DNA of 64,000 nt from JAVSMW01 sp032027005 (GTDB lineage: Bacteria; Bacillota; Thermincolia; Thermincolales; UBA2595), in the NCBI GenBank assembly GCA_032027005.1, contig JAVSMW010000011.1, positions 110,805 to 174,804 of the forward strand, written 5' to 3'. Each line of letters begins with the position of its first letter. Position 1 is the stretch's first letter. A program made the translations under genes and the position numbers. Below the pieces are notes generated by a model. It saw nothing but the letters and a program-made list of their open reading frames with translations. It made no database searches and was not told where the DNA came from. Below are positions 1 through 8,712 of the stretch, piece by piece.

Positions 1-139
1 CAATTCCCTTTGCCGCGAGCCACTTCTTGGCTGTTGCCGCCCCTAGCTCTACCGGGTGCTCATTTTGCAAACTCCCCTGCCAGCGGGCAAAAGGGGAACT
101 ATAATATCCTCGGTAAGGAATAAATGCTTTAGTGTACAT
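1..139 (-). CDS. Thiolase family protein (acetyl-CoA acetyltransferase-like), N-terminal fragment
   Basis: This is the first 46 codons of a gene that runs off the left edge of the window. The protein begins MYTKAFIPYRGYYSSPFARW and continues with QGSLQN and an ELGA stretch, which is the usual N-terminal strand and active-site-leading region of thiolase-superfamily acetyl-CoA acetyltransferases. The ATG is preceded by a good AGGAGGG ribosome site. The catalytic cysteine and histidines lie outside the window, so activity cannot be judged. It is the last visible gene of a minus-strand set that includes an acyl-CoA ligase and a sigma-54 regulator, which fits beta-oxidation-type thiolytic cleavage of a CoA-activated substrate. 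The substrate is not known. Confidence 0.75.
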   Translation of the reverse strand, partial: MYTKAFIPYRGYYSSPFARWQGSLQNEHPVELGAATAKKWLAAKGI

Positions 140-163
140 AAAATAACCCTCCTATCTAGTTGG

Positions 164-187
164 TTTTGAGATAATTTAATCTCAAAA
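164..187. other. Perfect inverted repeat between regulator and thiolase genes
   Basis: TTTTGAGAT and ATCTCAAAA flank a 6-bp spacer in the short gap between the two genes. There is no T-run after it on the minus strand, so it is more likely an operator or an RNA-processing hairpin than a terminator. Only the symmetry is observed. Confidence 0.35.
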
Positions 188-194
188 GACATTT

Positions 195-1883
195 TCAGAA
201 ATTATCATTAAATCCATAAGTCTCAATTTTTCGATAAAGACCGCGCAGGCTGATCCCTAGTATCTCAGCAGCCTTAATTTTATCGCCTTGGCAGCTTTTT
301 AAGACGGTGTAGATATATTTTTGCTCACAGCGGGCAATTACTTCATCAAGCTTTCCCATGCGGGGTACTTCCAGAGCTTCTGACTCATCTTCAGACGTTT
401 CCAAATGCAACTCTTCCGGTCTGATTATCTTCTCTCCAGATAAAATCGCGGCGTTTTCTACTACATTAGCAAGTTCACGGACATTGCCAGGCCACCGATA
501 GTTAAGCAACCGTTCCATGGTATTAGCAGGAATTCTCTTTTGATGTACACTGCTACTGGTGTTAAATTTTTGCAAAAAATGTTGTACCAATAATGGAATG
601 TCTTCCTTTCTTTCCCGCAGAGGCGGCATTATAACTTTTACTACATTTAACCGGTAGTATAAATCTTTACGAAAATTACCCTTTATTACTTCGGCCTGTA
701 GGTTGCGGTTAGTCGCCGTAATGATCCGCACATTAACCTTAACCTCTTTCAAACTACCCACAGGGCGAAAAATACCCGTCTCCAGAACCCTTAATAACTT
801 AACCTGCATGGCTAGGCTCATTTCACCGATTTCATCAATAAAAAACGTACCGTTATCTGCCAGTTCCAGCAAGCCCGGTTTATCATAGTCGGCTCCGGTA
901 AAAGAACCCCGGGTGTGACCGAATAGTTCGCTTTCCAATAATGTATCCTGAAATGCTGCAGCGTTAATCACCACAAAGGGTTGCTGCGCCCGCGGGCTTA
1001 ACTTGTGGATTTCCTGAGCTACAAGTTCTTTCCCCGTTCCGCTCTCGCCTCCGATAAGAACAGGGCAGGAATGGACAGCAACTTTGCTGGCGAGATTCAT
1101 AACCTCTTTGATGGCCGCGCTCTGTCCAACAATCTGGCATTGACCTTTTTCTCGGATTTTTTCGGTCGCATCCTCTAAAATGCAAAGTAACCCTTCAACC
1201 TGCCCGTCTGTTCGCTGCAGTGGAACGCCAGTCAGGTTTGCATAATGTTCTTTATCACCTCTATAAGTTAAATACCGAAAATTAAAAAGTTCAAAGGGTT
1301 CACCTTTTAACCCTCGGTCAAGATAGTCGCTGAGACCCACTTCCCGTGATTTAGGTGCCTCAACCCAATTCAAACCAATAACCTTTTCCGAAGAAGCTTC
1401 GGCTATCCTCAGGTGATCCGGGTTAGTACTAATAATACGCCCTTCCTTATCCAGACAAAAAATGGCATGGGAGCTTCCCGGTTTTACTTTATTATAGGTG
1501 ACATCTTCAAATATGACCATGGCACGTATGATAACCCCGTTCCGGTCATGTATCGGAACAGAAGTACAGCGATAAGCTCGTTCTTCCCCTTGCAGATTTT
1601 GTCCGCTAACTACATCATACTCAACTTTTCCAACATCAAAAGTCTTTAGCGCCGGACACGAATCACTGTTGCAAGACCTATTATGGATATTGCAGCAAAG
1701 CTGACCTTGTCTAGCTAGGTTACCAAACCATTTTTTAAAAATATCATTTGCCCAAAGTACAGTAAGTTCATCATCAAGAATGGCAACCCCAATTTGTACT
1801 TTTTTGCGTAAAAAAATTTCTAGGTTAGAGTGATTGAACACTTTGCACCCAACTGACTTGGCTCTAGCTGTCATGCTCATCAC
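195..1883 (-). CDS. Sigma-54-dependent transcriptional activator with two PAS domains
   Basis: 562 residues, acting as an enhancer-binding activator that remodels sigma-54 RNA polymerase. Residues about 28-125 form a PAS domain with a cysteine-rich insertion (CCNIHNRSCNSDSC), and about 140-235 form a second PAS. The AAA+ domain follows with Walker A GESGTGKE (near 279), the sigma-54 contact loop GSFTGA (near 330, a conservative variant of GAFTGA) and Walker B FFIDEIGEM. A Fis-type helix-turn-helix ends the protein (AAEILGISLRGLYRKI). The longest frame starts at GTG with an ATG directly after it; GGAGG precedes both. It lies between the acyl-CoA ligase and thiolase genes with gaps of about 50 bp, so it probably controls this local set. 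The Cys-rich PAS could sense redox or bind a metal; that part is inference. Confidence 0.93.
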   Translation of the reverse strand: MMSMTARAKSVGCKVFNHSNLEIFLRKKVQIGVAILDDELTVLWANDIFKKWFGNLARQGQLCCNIHNRSCNSDSCPALKTFDVGKVEYDVVSGQNLQGEERAYRCTSVPIHDRNGVIIRAMVIFEDVTYNKVKPGSSHAIFCLDKEGRIISTNPDHLRIAEASSEKVIGLNWVEAPKSREVGLSDYLDRGLKGEPFELFNFRYLTYRGDKEHYANLTGVPLQRTDGQVEGLLCILEDATEKIREKGQCQIVGQSAAIKEVMNLASKVAVHSCPVLIGGESGTGKELVAQEIHKLSPRAQQPFVVINAAAFQDTLLESELFGHTRGSFTGADYDKPGLLELADNGTFFIDEIGEMSLAMQVKLLRVLETGIFRPVGSLKEVKVNVRIITATNRNLQAEVIKGNFRKDLYYRLNVVKVIMPPLRERKEDIPLLVQHFLQKFNTSSSVHQKRIPANTMERLLNYRWPGNVRELANVVENAAILSGEKIIRPEELHLETSEDESEALEVPRMGKLDEVIARCEQKYIYTVLKSCQGDKIKAAEILGISLRGLYRKIETYGFNDNF

Positions 1884-1931
1884 GAGGCCTCCATTCTTTT
1901 CGACTACCCAATATATTTATTACTTCTATTA

Positions 1932-3482
1932 TTATCCTAACCGCTTAGGCCAATAGCGTTCACGCAATACATTTTTTAAAATTTTGCCGCTGGGGTTTTT
2001 AGGCAATGTGTCAACAAACTCTACGGATTTCGGAACTTTGTAGCCTGCTATGTGTTCTTTGCAATAAGCAATTATTTCTTCTTCTGCGGCTTTTTGTTGT
2101 TCTTTTAAAACAATTACGGCGTGAACTGCTTCCACCCATTTGGGGTGCGGCACCCCAATCACTGCGCACTCCCGGACTCCGGGGTGAACATAAAGCAATT
2201 CCTCGATTTCCCGCGGGTAAACGTTTTCCCCACCACTGATAATCATGTCTTTTTGCCGGTCAACAATGTAAATATAGCCGTCTTCATCCACCGTGGCCAA
2301 ATCCCCTGTATGTAACCAACCGTTTTTGATCGTTTGCGCGGTTAAATCGGGGTTGTTCCAGTACCCGGTCATTACCTGCTCGCTACGAATAACAATCTCA
2401 CCAATTTGTCCGGGTTTAACTTCTTCCCCTTTCACGTTGACTACCCTGGTATCGCAATTTGCTGATGGCAGGCCACAGGAAGCCAGTTTTTTAGTAAGCC
2501 GCTCCGGGCCTTCCACATGATGGTCTTCAATGGGAAGGGCTGTAGCAACCGGACCATTTTCGGTTAACCCGTAACCCTGGAAAAATATCTGTCCCCACTT
2601 AGCTATAGCCTGTTTTAGTAAATTTACGGGCATAATGGATGAGGCGTAAAAAACAATCCGCAGACTGCTGGTATCATATTTCTCTAAATCGGGATGATTG
2701 AGCATATCAACAATCATGGCCGGAACTACCTGCATTGTGGTAATCCGCTCTTTTTCAACAATACTTAATGCTTCTTGCGGATTGAAGCCGGTAGTTATTA
2801 CATTGGTGCAACCCCGATAAAAATGTGCCTGGGCTATAGCATGACCTCCTGTATGATAAAGAGGCATCATATCCAAAGTTATATCCTCTTTACGCAACCC
2901 CATCTCTAGCGCCTGTGCGTTGGCCACCTGGTATTGTCCGCGATGAATGAGAATTGCACCAAGGGGCAGGCCTGTTGTTCCACTGGTGTAAATAATATAA
3001 ACAGGATCGTTTTCGTCAATTTTTACTACAGGTTGTTCATCGCTGGCACCCATCAGTAAGTCTTCGTAGACCAACACCCCCGGGCCGTCCAAGGCAATGT
3101 AATAACTTACCGTTTCAAGGTTTTGCTTTATCTCTTCTACAATTTCGGCGTAATAACTTTCATAAAACAAAGCCTTGGCACCGGAATCATTTAATAGGAA
3201 AGTCAATTCCTGCTGTTTCAGGTGATAATTCAGTGGTACCAGAATAAATCCGCCCCGGTCGGCCGCCCCATAGAGTTCAAAATACCGGATGGAATTTCTG
3301 GACAAAACTGCGATTCTTTCTCCTTTTCCTATCTTCAAATCCAGCAAACTATTAATGAGACGATAAACCCGGTTCCGGTATTCGCGAAACACTAATCTTT
3401 CATCACCGCAAACAAAAGCCTCTTTTTCAGGAAACAACCGGGCATTCCGTTCCAACATTTCACCCATTACCAACAAATTCAA
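1932..3482 (-). CDS. AMP-dependent acyl-CoA ligase (ANL superfamily)
   Basis: About 516 residues, expected to activate a carboxylic acid to its CoA thioester through an acyl-adenylate. The phosphate-binding loop YTSGTTGLPLG is near residue 165, the Y-G-LTE adenylate motif (GYGLTENGP) near 305, the TGD motif (WLHTGDLA) near 385, and the A8 hinge with the catalytic lysine is PKNPSGKILK near the C terminus. The protein resembles medium/long-chain or aromatic acyl-CoA synthetases; the substrate cannot be read from sequence. The longest frame starts at a TTG overlapping a GAGGTG site; the third codon (also TTG) has better spacing, so the first residues are uncertain. It lies 19 bp downstream of the preA-like gene, and 49 bp upstream of the sigma-54 regulator. 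Confidence 0.93.
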   Translation of the reverse strand: MNLLVMGEMLERNARLFPEKEAFVCGDERLVFREYRNRVYRLINSLLDLKIGKGERIAVLSRNSIRYFELYGAADRGGFILVPLNYHLKQQELTFLLNDSGAKALFYESYYAEIVEEIKQNLETVSYYIALDGPGVLVYEDLLMGASDEQPVVKIDENDPVYIIYTSGTTGLPLGAILIHRGQYQVANAQALEMGLRKEDITLDMMPLYHTGGHAIAQAHFYRGCTNVITTGFNPQEALSIVEKERITTMQVVPAMIVDMLNHPDLEKYDTSSLRIVFYASSIMPVNLLKQAIAKWGQIFFQGYGLTENGPVATALPIEDHHVEGPERLTKKLASCGLPSANCDTRVVNVKGEEVKPGQIGEIVIRSEQVMTGYWNNPDLTAQTIKNGWLHTGDLATVDEDGYIYIVDRQKDMIISGGENVYPREIEELLYVHPGVRECAVIGVPHPKWVEAVHAVIVLKEQQKAAEEEIIAYCKEHIAGYKVPKSVEFVDTLPKNPSGKILKNVLRERYWPKRLG

Positions 3483-3500
3483 TCACCTCTCTATGGTGGC

Positions 3501-5034
3501 CTAACCTAATATTTCTTCGTAAATTTCTTCCTCTTCCCGGCGAACTTTGGCTTCTACCAACGATATCGCATTACTTGGACAAATCGCGATACATAAACTG
3601 CAAGCGCTGCAATCCTTTTCTCTGACCTTGGCCTTGGCATCCTCAATTTTCATAGCCCAGCAAAGGTTATTAGCGCATATTCCGCAGCCCATACACTTTT
3701 CTTCATCTACTGAGGCAGTCAGTCTTCCCAAACCCCAATCGACCTCTTCAACGGGTCTGATATATTGAACCCCTAAACCACGAAAATCCTCCAGGCTATG
3801 ATAACCTTGTTCATGCATAAATTTTTTCAAGAAATCAATCGAAGCTTCAATCAGGTTCCAGCCCTTCCACAAGGTTCCGGAAGATAATTCACATATCTTT
3901 GCCCCTAGCATCATTGCTTCTGCTACATGTGTGGGGTTTACCAGTCCACCAATGGCAGCTTGTTCCACCCCGGGGATGAAAGCAGAGATTGTACCAATGT
4001 TGCGATAGCATAGGAATTTAGTCCAAGGCCCGATAGCCGGAGCAATAGGATTAAGATTTAAACCTGGGAAAAGAGGCCGGCCACCATTATAATAGCCTCT
4101 CGGAATTCAGGGGGTGAAATTGGCGGAAGTTACCAAAAGTAGCTGGAAATTCGGGACACAGCAGAAAAATTTCGTCAGTAAAATAACGANGAAAAACAAA
4201 TATCCTCCCACAAAAAGTAGGAGGAATGCTAAAAGGTTGGTTCAGGGAAACCCTTGTCCCAACTGGCTCGGCGAATGCCGAGAGTCTATTATATATATCC
4301 GGAGGCGCTACCGACAGGACGGCGTTAATACTGGAAACCCAATGTACCCCAGCTTCTTTTAACTGCTCCACAAAACCGATTAACCTGGGGAAGCCCACTT
4401 CCGGAGACATCTTAACCCCTACCGGAATATTACAGCGTTCTACCACAGCTTTAGCAACAGCCACCGTAAGTGACGGCAAATCCCCCAGTAAAACTCCGGC
4501 ATGCTCAGGTATTCTCTCGCTGGTATAAGCCTCCACTGCCCCAGCAGCCCCGGCCGGTAGTGGACAAGAAACATCCAGTTCAATTATATCAGCTCCGGCT
4601 GCTTCTAATTTGGCCGCATGTTCTGCCCATCCATGAGGATCAGCTCCTGGGCCCAGGATGTTCGCAATAACCGGTACATCCTTCGGTAGACAATCTTTTA
4701 AGTTATCAACCAATTGTAATCCTTCTCGAAGCCGCATTTCTATACGATAAGACTCTGCCACAGCATACATACCCAGTTTACCAAAACCGGGGACTTCCGC
4801 TTTCATAAACCTACCGGTTGGAAGGCGATTTTTCGGGTGTTCATATTGGGGATGAATATAGGGGGTATGCACAAATCCGGCTCCAGCCTCAACATGTTTT
4901 AGCAGCATCTCGGTCAAATATACGGGAGACATGGCCAGCGGCGAAAACGGAGCTTGGGAGGCCACCCCAACTGGAGAACGCATCTTTACTCCGGCGAAAT
5001 TTACTGATAAATCAATGTCTTGTTTTTTTGTCAT
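3501..5034 (-). pseudogene. preA-like dihydropyrimidine dehydrogenase/ferredoxin-fused oxidoreductase, interrupted by a repeat element
   Basis: Two minus-strand pieces make one protein of the dihydroorotate/dihydropyrimidine dehydrogenase TIM-barrel family. The N-terminal piece runs from 5034 to about 4288 and shows LSVNFAGVKMRSPVGVAS, the FMN-barrel strand VIELDVSCPLP and GVKMSPEV. The C-terminal piece (about 4085-3501) continues with GGRPLFPGLN and ends in a two-cluster ferredoxin domain (CMGCGIC and CSACSLCIAICP). Removing bases 4092-4287 and one 6-bp duplicate restores a continuous frame reading PPDIYNGGRPLFPG. The 202-bp insertion also shifts the frame, so no full-length protein can be made. 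The start was placed at the ATG after GAAAGGGG rather than ten codons upstream. A separate ferredoxin-domain fragment might still be translated from 3968. Confidence 0.88.
4092..4287. mobile_element. 196-bp miniature inverted-repeat element inserted in the preA-like gene
   Basis: The element is bounded by near-identical 10-bp inverted ends (AGCCTCTCGG at 4094-4103 and CCGAGAGTCT at 4278-4287) and flanked by a 6-bp direct repeat ATTATA (4086-4091 and 4288-4293). The right end has a subterminal hairpin CTCGGC-GAAT-GCCGAG, and a second hairpin of TCCTCCCAC/GTAGGAGGA lies near 4203-4227. It is too short to code for a transposase. It contains the unresolved base at 4190. A second copy starts at 63902 in the opposite orientation, which supports it being a dispersed repeat rather than a local artefact. 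Confidence 0.8.
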
Positions 5035-5166
5035 TTTTGTACCCCTTTCTAACTTTTGTTGCAAAAAAGCGGATAACGTTTAATTTCTGCTATACGAAAT
5101 TTTAGTACTTAGCTCATCCTTGCGACCTCCTGGCTAGGCTTCATTTATCATTAAGACCTCGTCATA

Positions 5167-5231
5167 AAAAAGGCCAATGGTATTATGCCCGTACAAAATT
5201 GAAAGTACAGACATAAAACCATTGGCCTTTT
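5167..5231. terminator. Bidirectional terminator-like hairpin
   Basis: Arms AAAGGCCAATGG and CCATTGGCCTTT (extended by TATTATG/CATAAAA) close a loop of about 24 nt and have A/T runs on both sides. It lies between the DUF2294 gene (ending upstream of it on the plus-coordinate side) and the preA-like gene start, so it can end minus-strand transcription of the DUF2294 gene. Confidence 0.65.
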
Positions 5232-5280
5232 ATTAGAGCTACCTCATCGGTTTCTCCGTAAACCACCATAAATATTCAGT

Positions 5281-5670
5281 TTAGTTAACTTCTATAAAAA
5301 CCTTATCAAAAATCATTACATGAATAAATAAATCCTTTACAACGTCCATATCATAAATTTGGTGAATACATTTTGCGCCCAATTTTTCTTCAAAATATGC
5401 TAAGTTATCACTGGCGTACTTTTTTACCACCTGCAAACGGGCTTCTTTAATCTTATCACTTCCACCTGGTAATTTAATAATTTGTTTATCTGATTCGGTC
5501 AAAAAACCGTGAGCGCGGAAAATAAGAAAATCGTTCCAAATTTCAACTTTGTGATAATCAGCAGCTTTAATTAATAAAATTTTGAAGTATTTTGTTAAGT
5601 AATTTTTTATTTCATGTTGTAATTGTTTTCTCTGTTTATTAGTTAAGCAGTACTCCTTTGATTCAGGCAT
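5281..5670 (-). CDS. DUF2294/MpsC-family protein
   Basis: 129 residues, cytosolic, without signal or membrane segments. The layout matches DUF2294 proteins: an N-terminal helix (QLQHEIKNYLTKYFKILL), a strand pair EIWNDFLIFRAHGFLTESDK that corresponds to the family's conserved VVRLKGVLTPAEK block, and a C-terminal IYDMDVVKDLFIHVMIFDK. The family is common in Bacillota; one member has been linked to a sodium-dependent membrane-potential system, but its biochemical role is unsettled and no function is claimed. The gene is monocistronic, with TATACT and TATAAT-like boxes upstream and the hairpin at 5167-5231 downstream. It has lower GC than its neighbours. Confidence 0.7.
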   Translation of the reverse strand: MPESKEYCLTNKQRKQLQHEIKNYLTKYFKILLIKAADYHKVEIWNDFLIFRAHGFLTESDKQIIKLPGGSDKIKEARLQVVKKYASDNLAYFEEKLGAKCIHQIYDMDVVKDLFIHVMIFDKVFIEVN

Positions 5671-5862
5671 AGCTCCACGTCCCTTGAGTGATGGTTGTAG
5701 GTTTAAGTTATACTAACTATAAATTATAACTAATATACTTTCCACCCTTTCTCCGTAAACCGCAAAAATTCAGCACTCAACGGGCGTATTATAACCTAAA
5801 TTAAGCGCAACATCAAATATAAGATAAATTCCAAATTCTTGTCCACATATTCCTTGACCCCA

Positions 5863-5907
5863 CAAAAAAGAGAAGCCCCACCCGGTCCTGCCAGGCAGAC
5901 TTCTCTT
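5863..5907 (-). terminator. Rho-independent terminator after the cyclase-family gene
   Basis: On the minus strand AAGAGAAG pairs with CTTCTCTT, followed by TTTTTTG. It sits 27 bp past the stop of the cyclase-family gene and closes the operon that starts at the promoter near 13490. Confidence 0.75.
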
Positions 5908-5933
5908 GTAATTACAGCATCCACAATCCTCAT

Positions 5934-6725
5934 CTACTCCTCAATCGCCACCACACGGCACGGACCTCCGCCCACACCTTTGATTTTCAGCGGAAGGATC
6001 GTCAATTTTACCCGCTCCTTGCTGATACTCCCCAAATTCACGAGTCCCCCTAAAATCTGAATCCCGGCCTGTGGCAGAGGCATAACCCCGCCCCAGTCTT
6101 CGATTAACATTTCCGGAGTATAATTTCCTACAAATTCCTTGGCTTCAGGTGAGGGCCAGCCGGCAGGCCTGGGGTTTTGCTCAACCCATTTAGGAATTAT
6201 ATGTTTATTGGGATGGCCCATACTTGCTGTATCATAACCAAATACCCCACTCTTATTTTGACTCATTATTTCCGCCAGCTTCTTGGCGGCAGCGTCTGAG
6301 TAGTAGGGGCTTTTTATGGCATAGTCATCACCCAGCTCAAAGTAACGCTCATTATCACCCCATCCGGTCCGGATAACTACCCAGTCTCCCTCCCGGTAGT
6401 CTGCCCCGGCAAAGGCCCGCTCTATTTCTTCAGCCTGTACGGCTTCTCCTGGTCCTTTTGGAATATGCAGGACTACTGTTTCTTTTTCATAATAATTATT
6501 CAGATCAATCTCATCCAGCTTGATGGTGTCACGCCGCTTGGCAGAAATACTGCCTAAGTTAAAACGCGTTCCCGGCTCCTGCCACATGGTAAAGCGGCTT
6601 AAGCGCAGCCCCTGTTTTTCGTAAGTAAATACATCTTCAATGATAAACTGCTGTTCTTGCGGAAAAGTCCTGCCAATAGCCATTCCTTCATAAATGTGCA
6701 TAGTAAGATCAATTACTTTCTTCAT
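5934..6725 (-). CDS. Cyclase-family protein (kynurenine formamidase/isatin hydrolase fold) lacking the usual metal motif
   Basis: 263 residues. The start MKKVIDLTMHIYEGM and the later YDTASMGHP and GGLVNLGSI blocks match the cyclase family (kynurenine formamidase, isatin hydrolase). That family normally carries HxGTHxDxPxH, whose His and Asp residues bind the catalytic metal. Here the same place reads MWQEPGTRFNLGSISAK (residues about 48-63): PGT is kept, but the histidines and the aspartate are gone. The protein may therefore be non-hydrolytic, use other ligands, or have a changed reaction. It is the last gene of an operon with a molybdenum hydroxylase, TRAP transporter and ferredoxin-like protein; a GGGAGG site precedes the ATG. 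Family membership is fairly secure; activity is open. Confidence 0.8.
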   Translation of the reverse strand: MKKVIDLTMHIYEGMAIGRTFPQEQQFIIEDVFTYEKQGLRLSRFTMWQEPGTRFNLGSISAKRRDTIKLDEIDLNNYYEKETVVLHIPKGPGEAVQAEEIERAFAGADYREGDWVVIRTGWGDNERYFELGDDYAIKSPYYSDAAAKKLAEIMSQNKSGVFGYDTASMGHPNKHIIPKWVEQNPRPAGWPSPEAKEFVGNYTPEMLIEDWGGVMPLPQAGIQILGGLVNLGSISKERVKLTILPLKIKGVGGGPCRVVAIEE

Positions 6726-6824
6726 TCACTTAACCTCCCTCATAAATTCGAAGTTTCCTTTGTGTTCTCTGTGCCCTTTAGTCCCTCTGCGTCATCTTTT
6801 AAGACTATTCTCGAGAGCCTACAC

Positions 6825-7370
6825 TTATTTCGGGTTCAGGCGGGCAATGGTTTCGACCAGTTTTTGTAAGCCATATTTTTCTGCCAATGCTTTTAACCCT
6901 GTCTCTATTTCACTTAGCGTTACCTGTTCCTCTTTGACTTCTTCTTCATATTCTTCATAAAACAGGGCGTCAACCCGGCACACCTCAACACATAGGGGCA
7001 GTTCTACCGCCGGATCATCTTCACACATATCACATCTTAGGGGAAGCCCGGAATCGGGCTCTTTAAACAAATCCCTGACTGGGCAGACAGCCCCGCAAAA
7101 GCTGCACTCACTGTATTCTTTGCCATTAATTTTATAAACATGCCTGCCTTCACATTCGGATTTTGTATATCCCGCAGCCCGAATGGGCACAAACTCATCA
7201 TTGAATTCATCTATTACCACCTGTATTCTGGATCTGTCCGGATTGCTGCCGCTGTATTTGGGCCTGGCGTGAAATACGGAACAGGCCACCTCACAGGCGC
7301 GGCAGCCGGTGCATTTGTCGAGATTAACTTTTATTCGTTTGACTTTTTTCTTTTCCAACTCGCTCTTCAC
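6825..7370 (-). CDS. Multi-cluster [4Fe-4S] ferredoxin-like electron-transfer protein
   Basis: About 181 residues. Three cysteine groups are visible: CTGCRACEVACS near the N terminus, CSFCGAVCPVRD in the middle, and CDMCEDDPAVELPLCVEVCR after it, enough for up to four [4Fe-4S] clusters as in HycB/FdhB-like subunits. The acidic C-terminal tail (EEYEEEVKEE) is unusual. Such proteins carry electrons for AOR-type and molybdenum oxidoreductases. It lies between dctM and the cyclase gene, in the operon led by a molybdenum hydroxylase that has its own 2Fe-2S domain but no FAD subunit, so it could be the electron acceptor of that enzyme (inference). The start was set at GTG, 9 nt after GGAG; the ATG three codons upstream touches the ribosome site. 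Confidence 0.85.
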   Translation of the reverse strand: MKSELEKKKVKRIKVNLDKCTGCRACEVACSVFHARPKYSGSNPDRSRIQVVIDEFNDEFVPIRAAGYTKSECEGRHVYKINGKEYSECSFCGAVCPVRDLFKEPDSGLPLRCDMCEDDPAVELPLCVEVCRVDALFYEEYEEEVKEEQVTLSEIETGLKALAEKYGLQKLVETIARLNPK

Positions 7371-7406
7371 GGTTGTCATCTCCTATACTTAAGTATGGGT
7401 AAGAGC

Positions 7407-8708
7407 TTACTTGAGAATATCAGGATAAACCAGGCTGGGTAATGCTAAACTGATCTGTGGTATATAGGTAATTAACACTAAAGCTACTAAAGTAACTGCT
7501 ATAAATGGTAAGGTTCCTTTTACTATTTTCTCTATACCGACCCCTGAGATCTTATTTGCCACAAAAAGGTTTAAACCGAAAGGAGGGGTATACATGCCGA
7601 TAGCAAAGTTTGCGACTGAAATTGCGCCCAGATGAACAGGATTTATGCCTAACTTAAGGGCAATCGGCAAAATAATTGGAATGACGATTGTCACAGCTGC
7701 TGAGCCGTCCATAAACATGCCGGCAATTAAAAATATTATATTTATTATTATTAAGAACACCGTAGGGGTCATAAAAGGAGTCAGGAGTGCCTCGGCCAAT
7801 AACTGCGGAACTTGATAAATAGTCAAAACCCAGCCAAAGATGGCAGCTGCTGCTACCACTACCATAACTGATGAAATTGTAGCGGCAGAATTTACAGTCG
7901 TTTTATAAAGGCTTTCGAGACTCATCTCTTTGTAAACAAACATCCCAATGATGATTGCATAAATAGCTGAAACCCCGGCGGCTTCTGTAGCAGTAAAAAA
8001 ACCCGTGTACATGCCGCCGATAATTATTACAGGTACGCCTAACGACCAAAAGGCTTCTTTGCCGGTTCTGCCAACTTCCTTTAAACTAAACTTTGCTTCA
8101 GATTTTATGTTGTTTTTTTTCGCATAATACACCACGTAAGCGCAAATAAGCCCGCCAAAGACTAATCCCGCACCTATGCCTGAGATAAACAGAGCACCTA
8201 TTGATACACCGGAAACAGCACCGTAAACAATAAACGTAATACTGGGTGGAATAAGAATTGCAACTGCCCCGCTTGATGCTAATAAGCCCACGGAAAAGCC
8301 CTCATCATATTTCTGTCTTTTCATTTCAGGATACATCAAACCGCCTATGGCCGCGACTGTTGCCGGACTCGAACCCGAAAGCGCTCCAAACAGCATGCTG
8401 GCAAATTCAGTTGTTAACGCAGCTGCTCCCGGGATGAACCCGAGCAGGCTGCCGGTGAATTTCAGCAGCCTTTGCGCAATCCCACCAACAATCATCAGGT
8501 CGGCTGCATAAATATAGAATGGCATTGCCATTAAAGCAAATTTGTCTATTCCTCCGAAAAGCCGTTGGGCCACCATAGCTTCGGGTATATTCCCCACTGC
8601 TAAAATTACGATAAAAGAAGATAAGCAAAGAGAAATAAATATTGGTATCCTCAGCAGCAAAAACACAAACAGAGATAAAAACAGAACTCCCAGCCAAAAC
8701 CCGGTCAT
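7407..8708 (-). CDS. dctM: TRAP transporter large permease (DctM family)
   Basis: 433 residues, almost entirely hydrophobic, with about 11-12 membrane segments. It carries the family's conserved SSPATVAAIGGLMYPEM block near residue 115 and MDGSAAVTIVIPI near 335. It forms the transport channel of a sodium-coupled tripartite (TRAP) importer with the DctQ and DctP genes just upstream. The ATG follows AGGGGTGAT, 4 bp after the dctQ stop, so the two are translationally linked. The substrate is most likely an organic acid used by the neighbouring molybdenum enzyme. Confidence 0.95.
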   Translation of the reverse strand: MTGFWLGVLFLSLFVFLLLRIPIFISLCLSSFIVILAVGNIPEAMVAQRLFGGIDKFALMAMPFYIYAADLMIVGGIAQRLLKFTGSLLGFIPGAAALTTEFASMLFGALSGSSPATVAAIGGLMYPEMKRQKYDEGFSVGLLASSGAVAILIPPSITFIVYGAVSGVSIGALFISGIGAGLVFGGLICAYVVYYAKKNNIKSEAKFSLKEVGRTGKEAFWSLGVPVIIIGGMYTGFFTATEAAGVSAIYAIIIGMFVYKEMSLESLYKTTVNSAATISSVMVVVAAAAIFGWVLTIYQVPQLLAEALLTPFMTPTVFLIIINIIFLIAGMFMDGSAAVTIVIPIILPIALKLGINPVHLGAISVANFAIGMYTPPFGLNLFVANKISGVGIEKIVKGTLPFIAVTLVALVLITYIPQISLALPSLVYPDILK

Positions 8709-8712
8709 AAAA

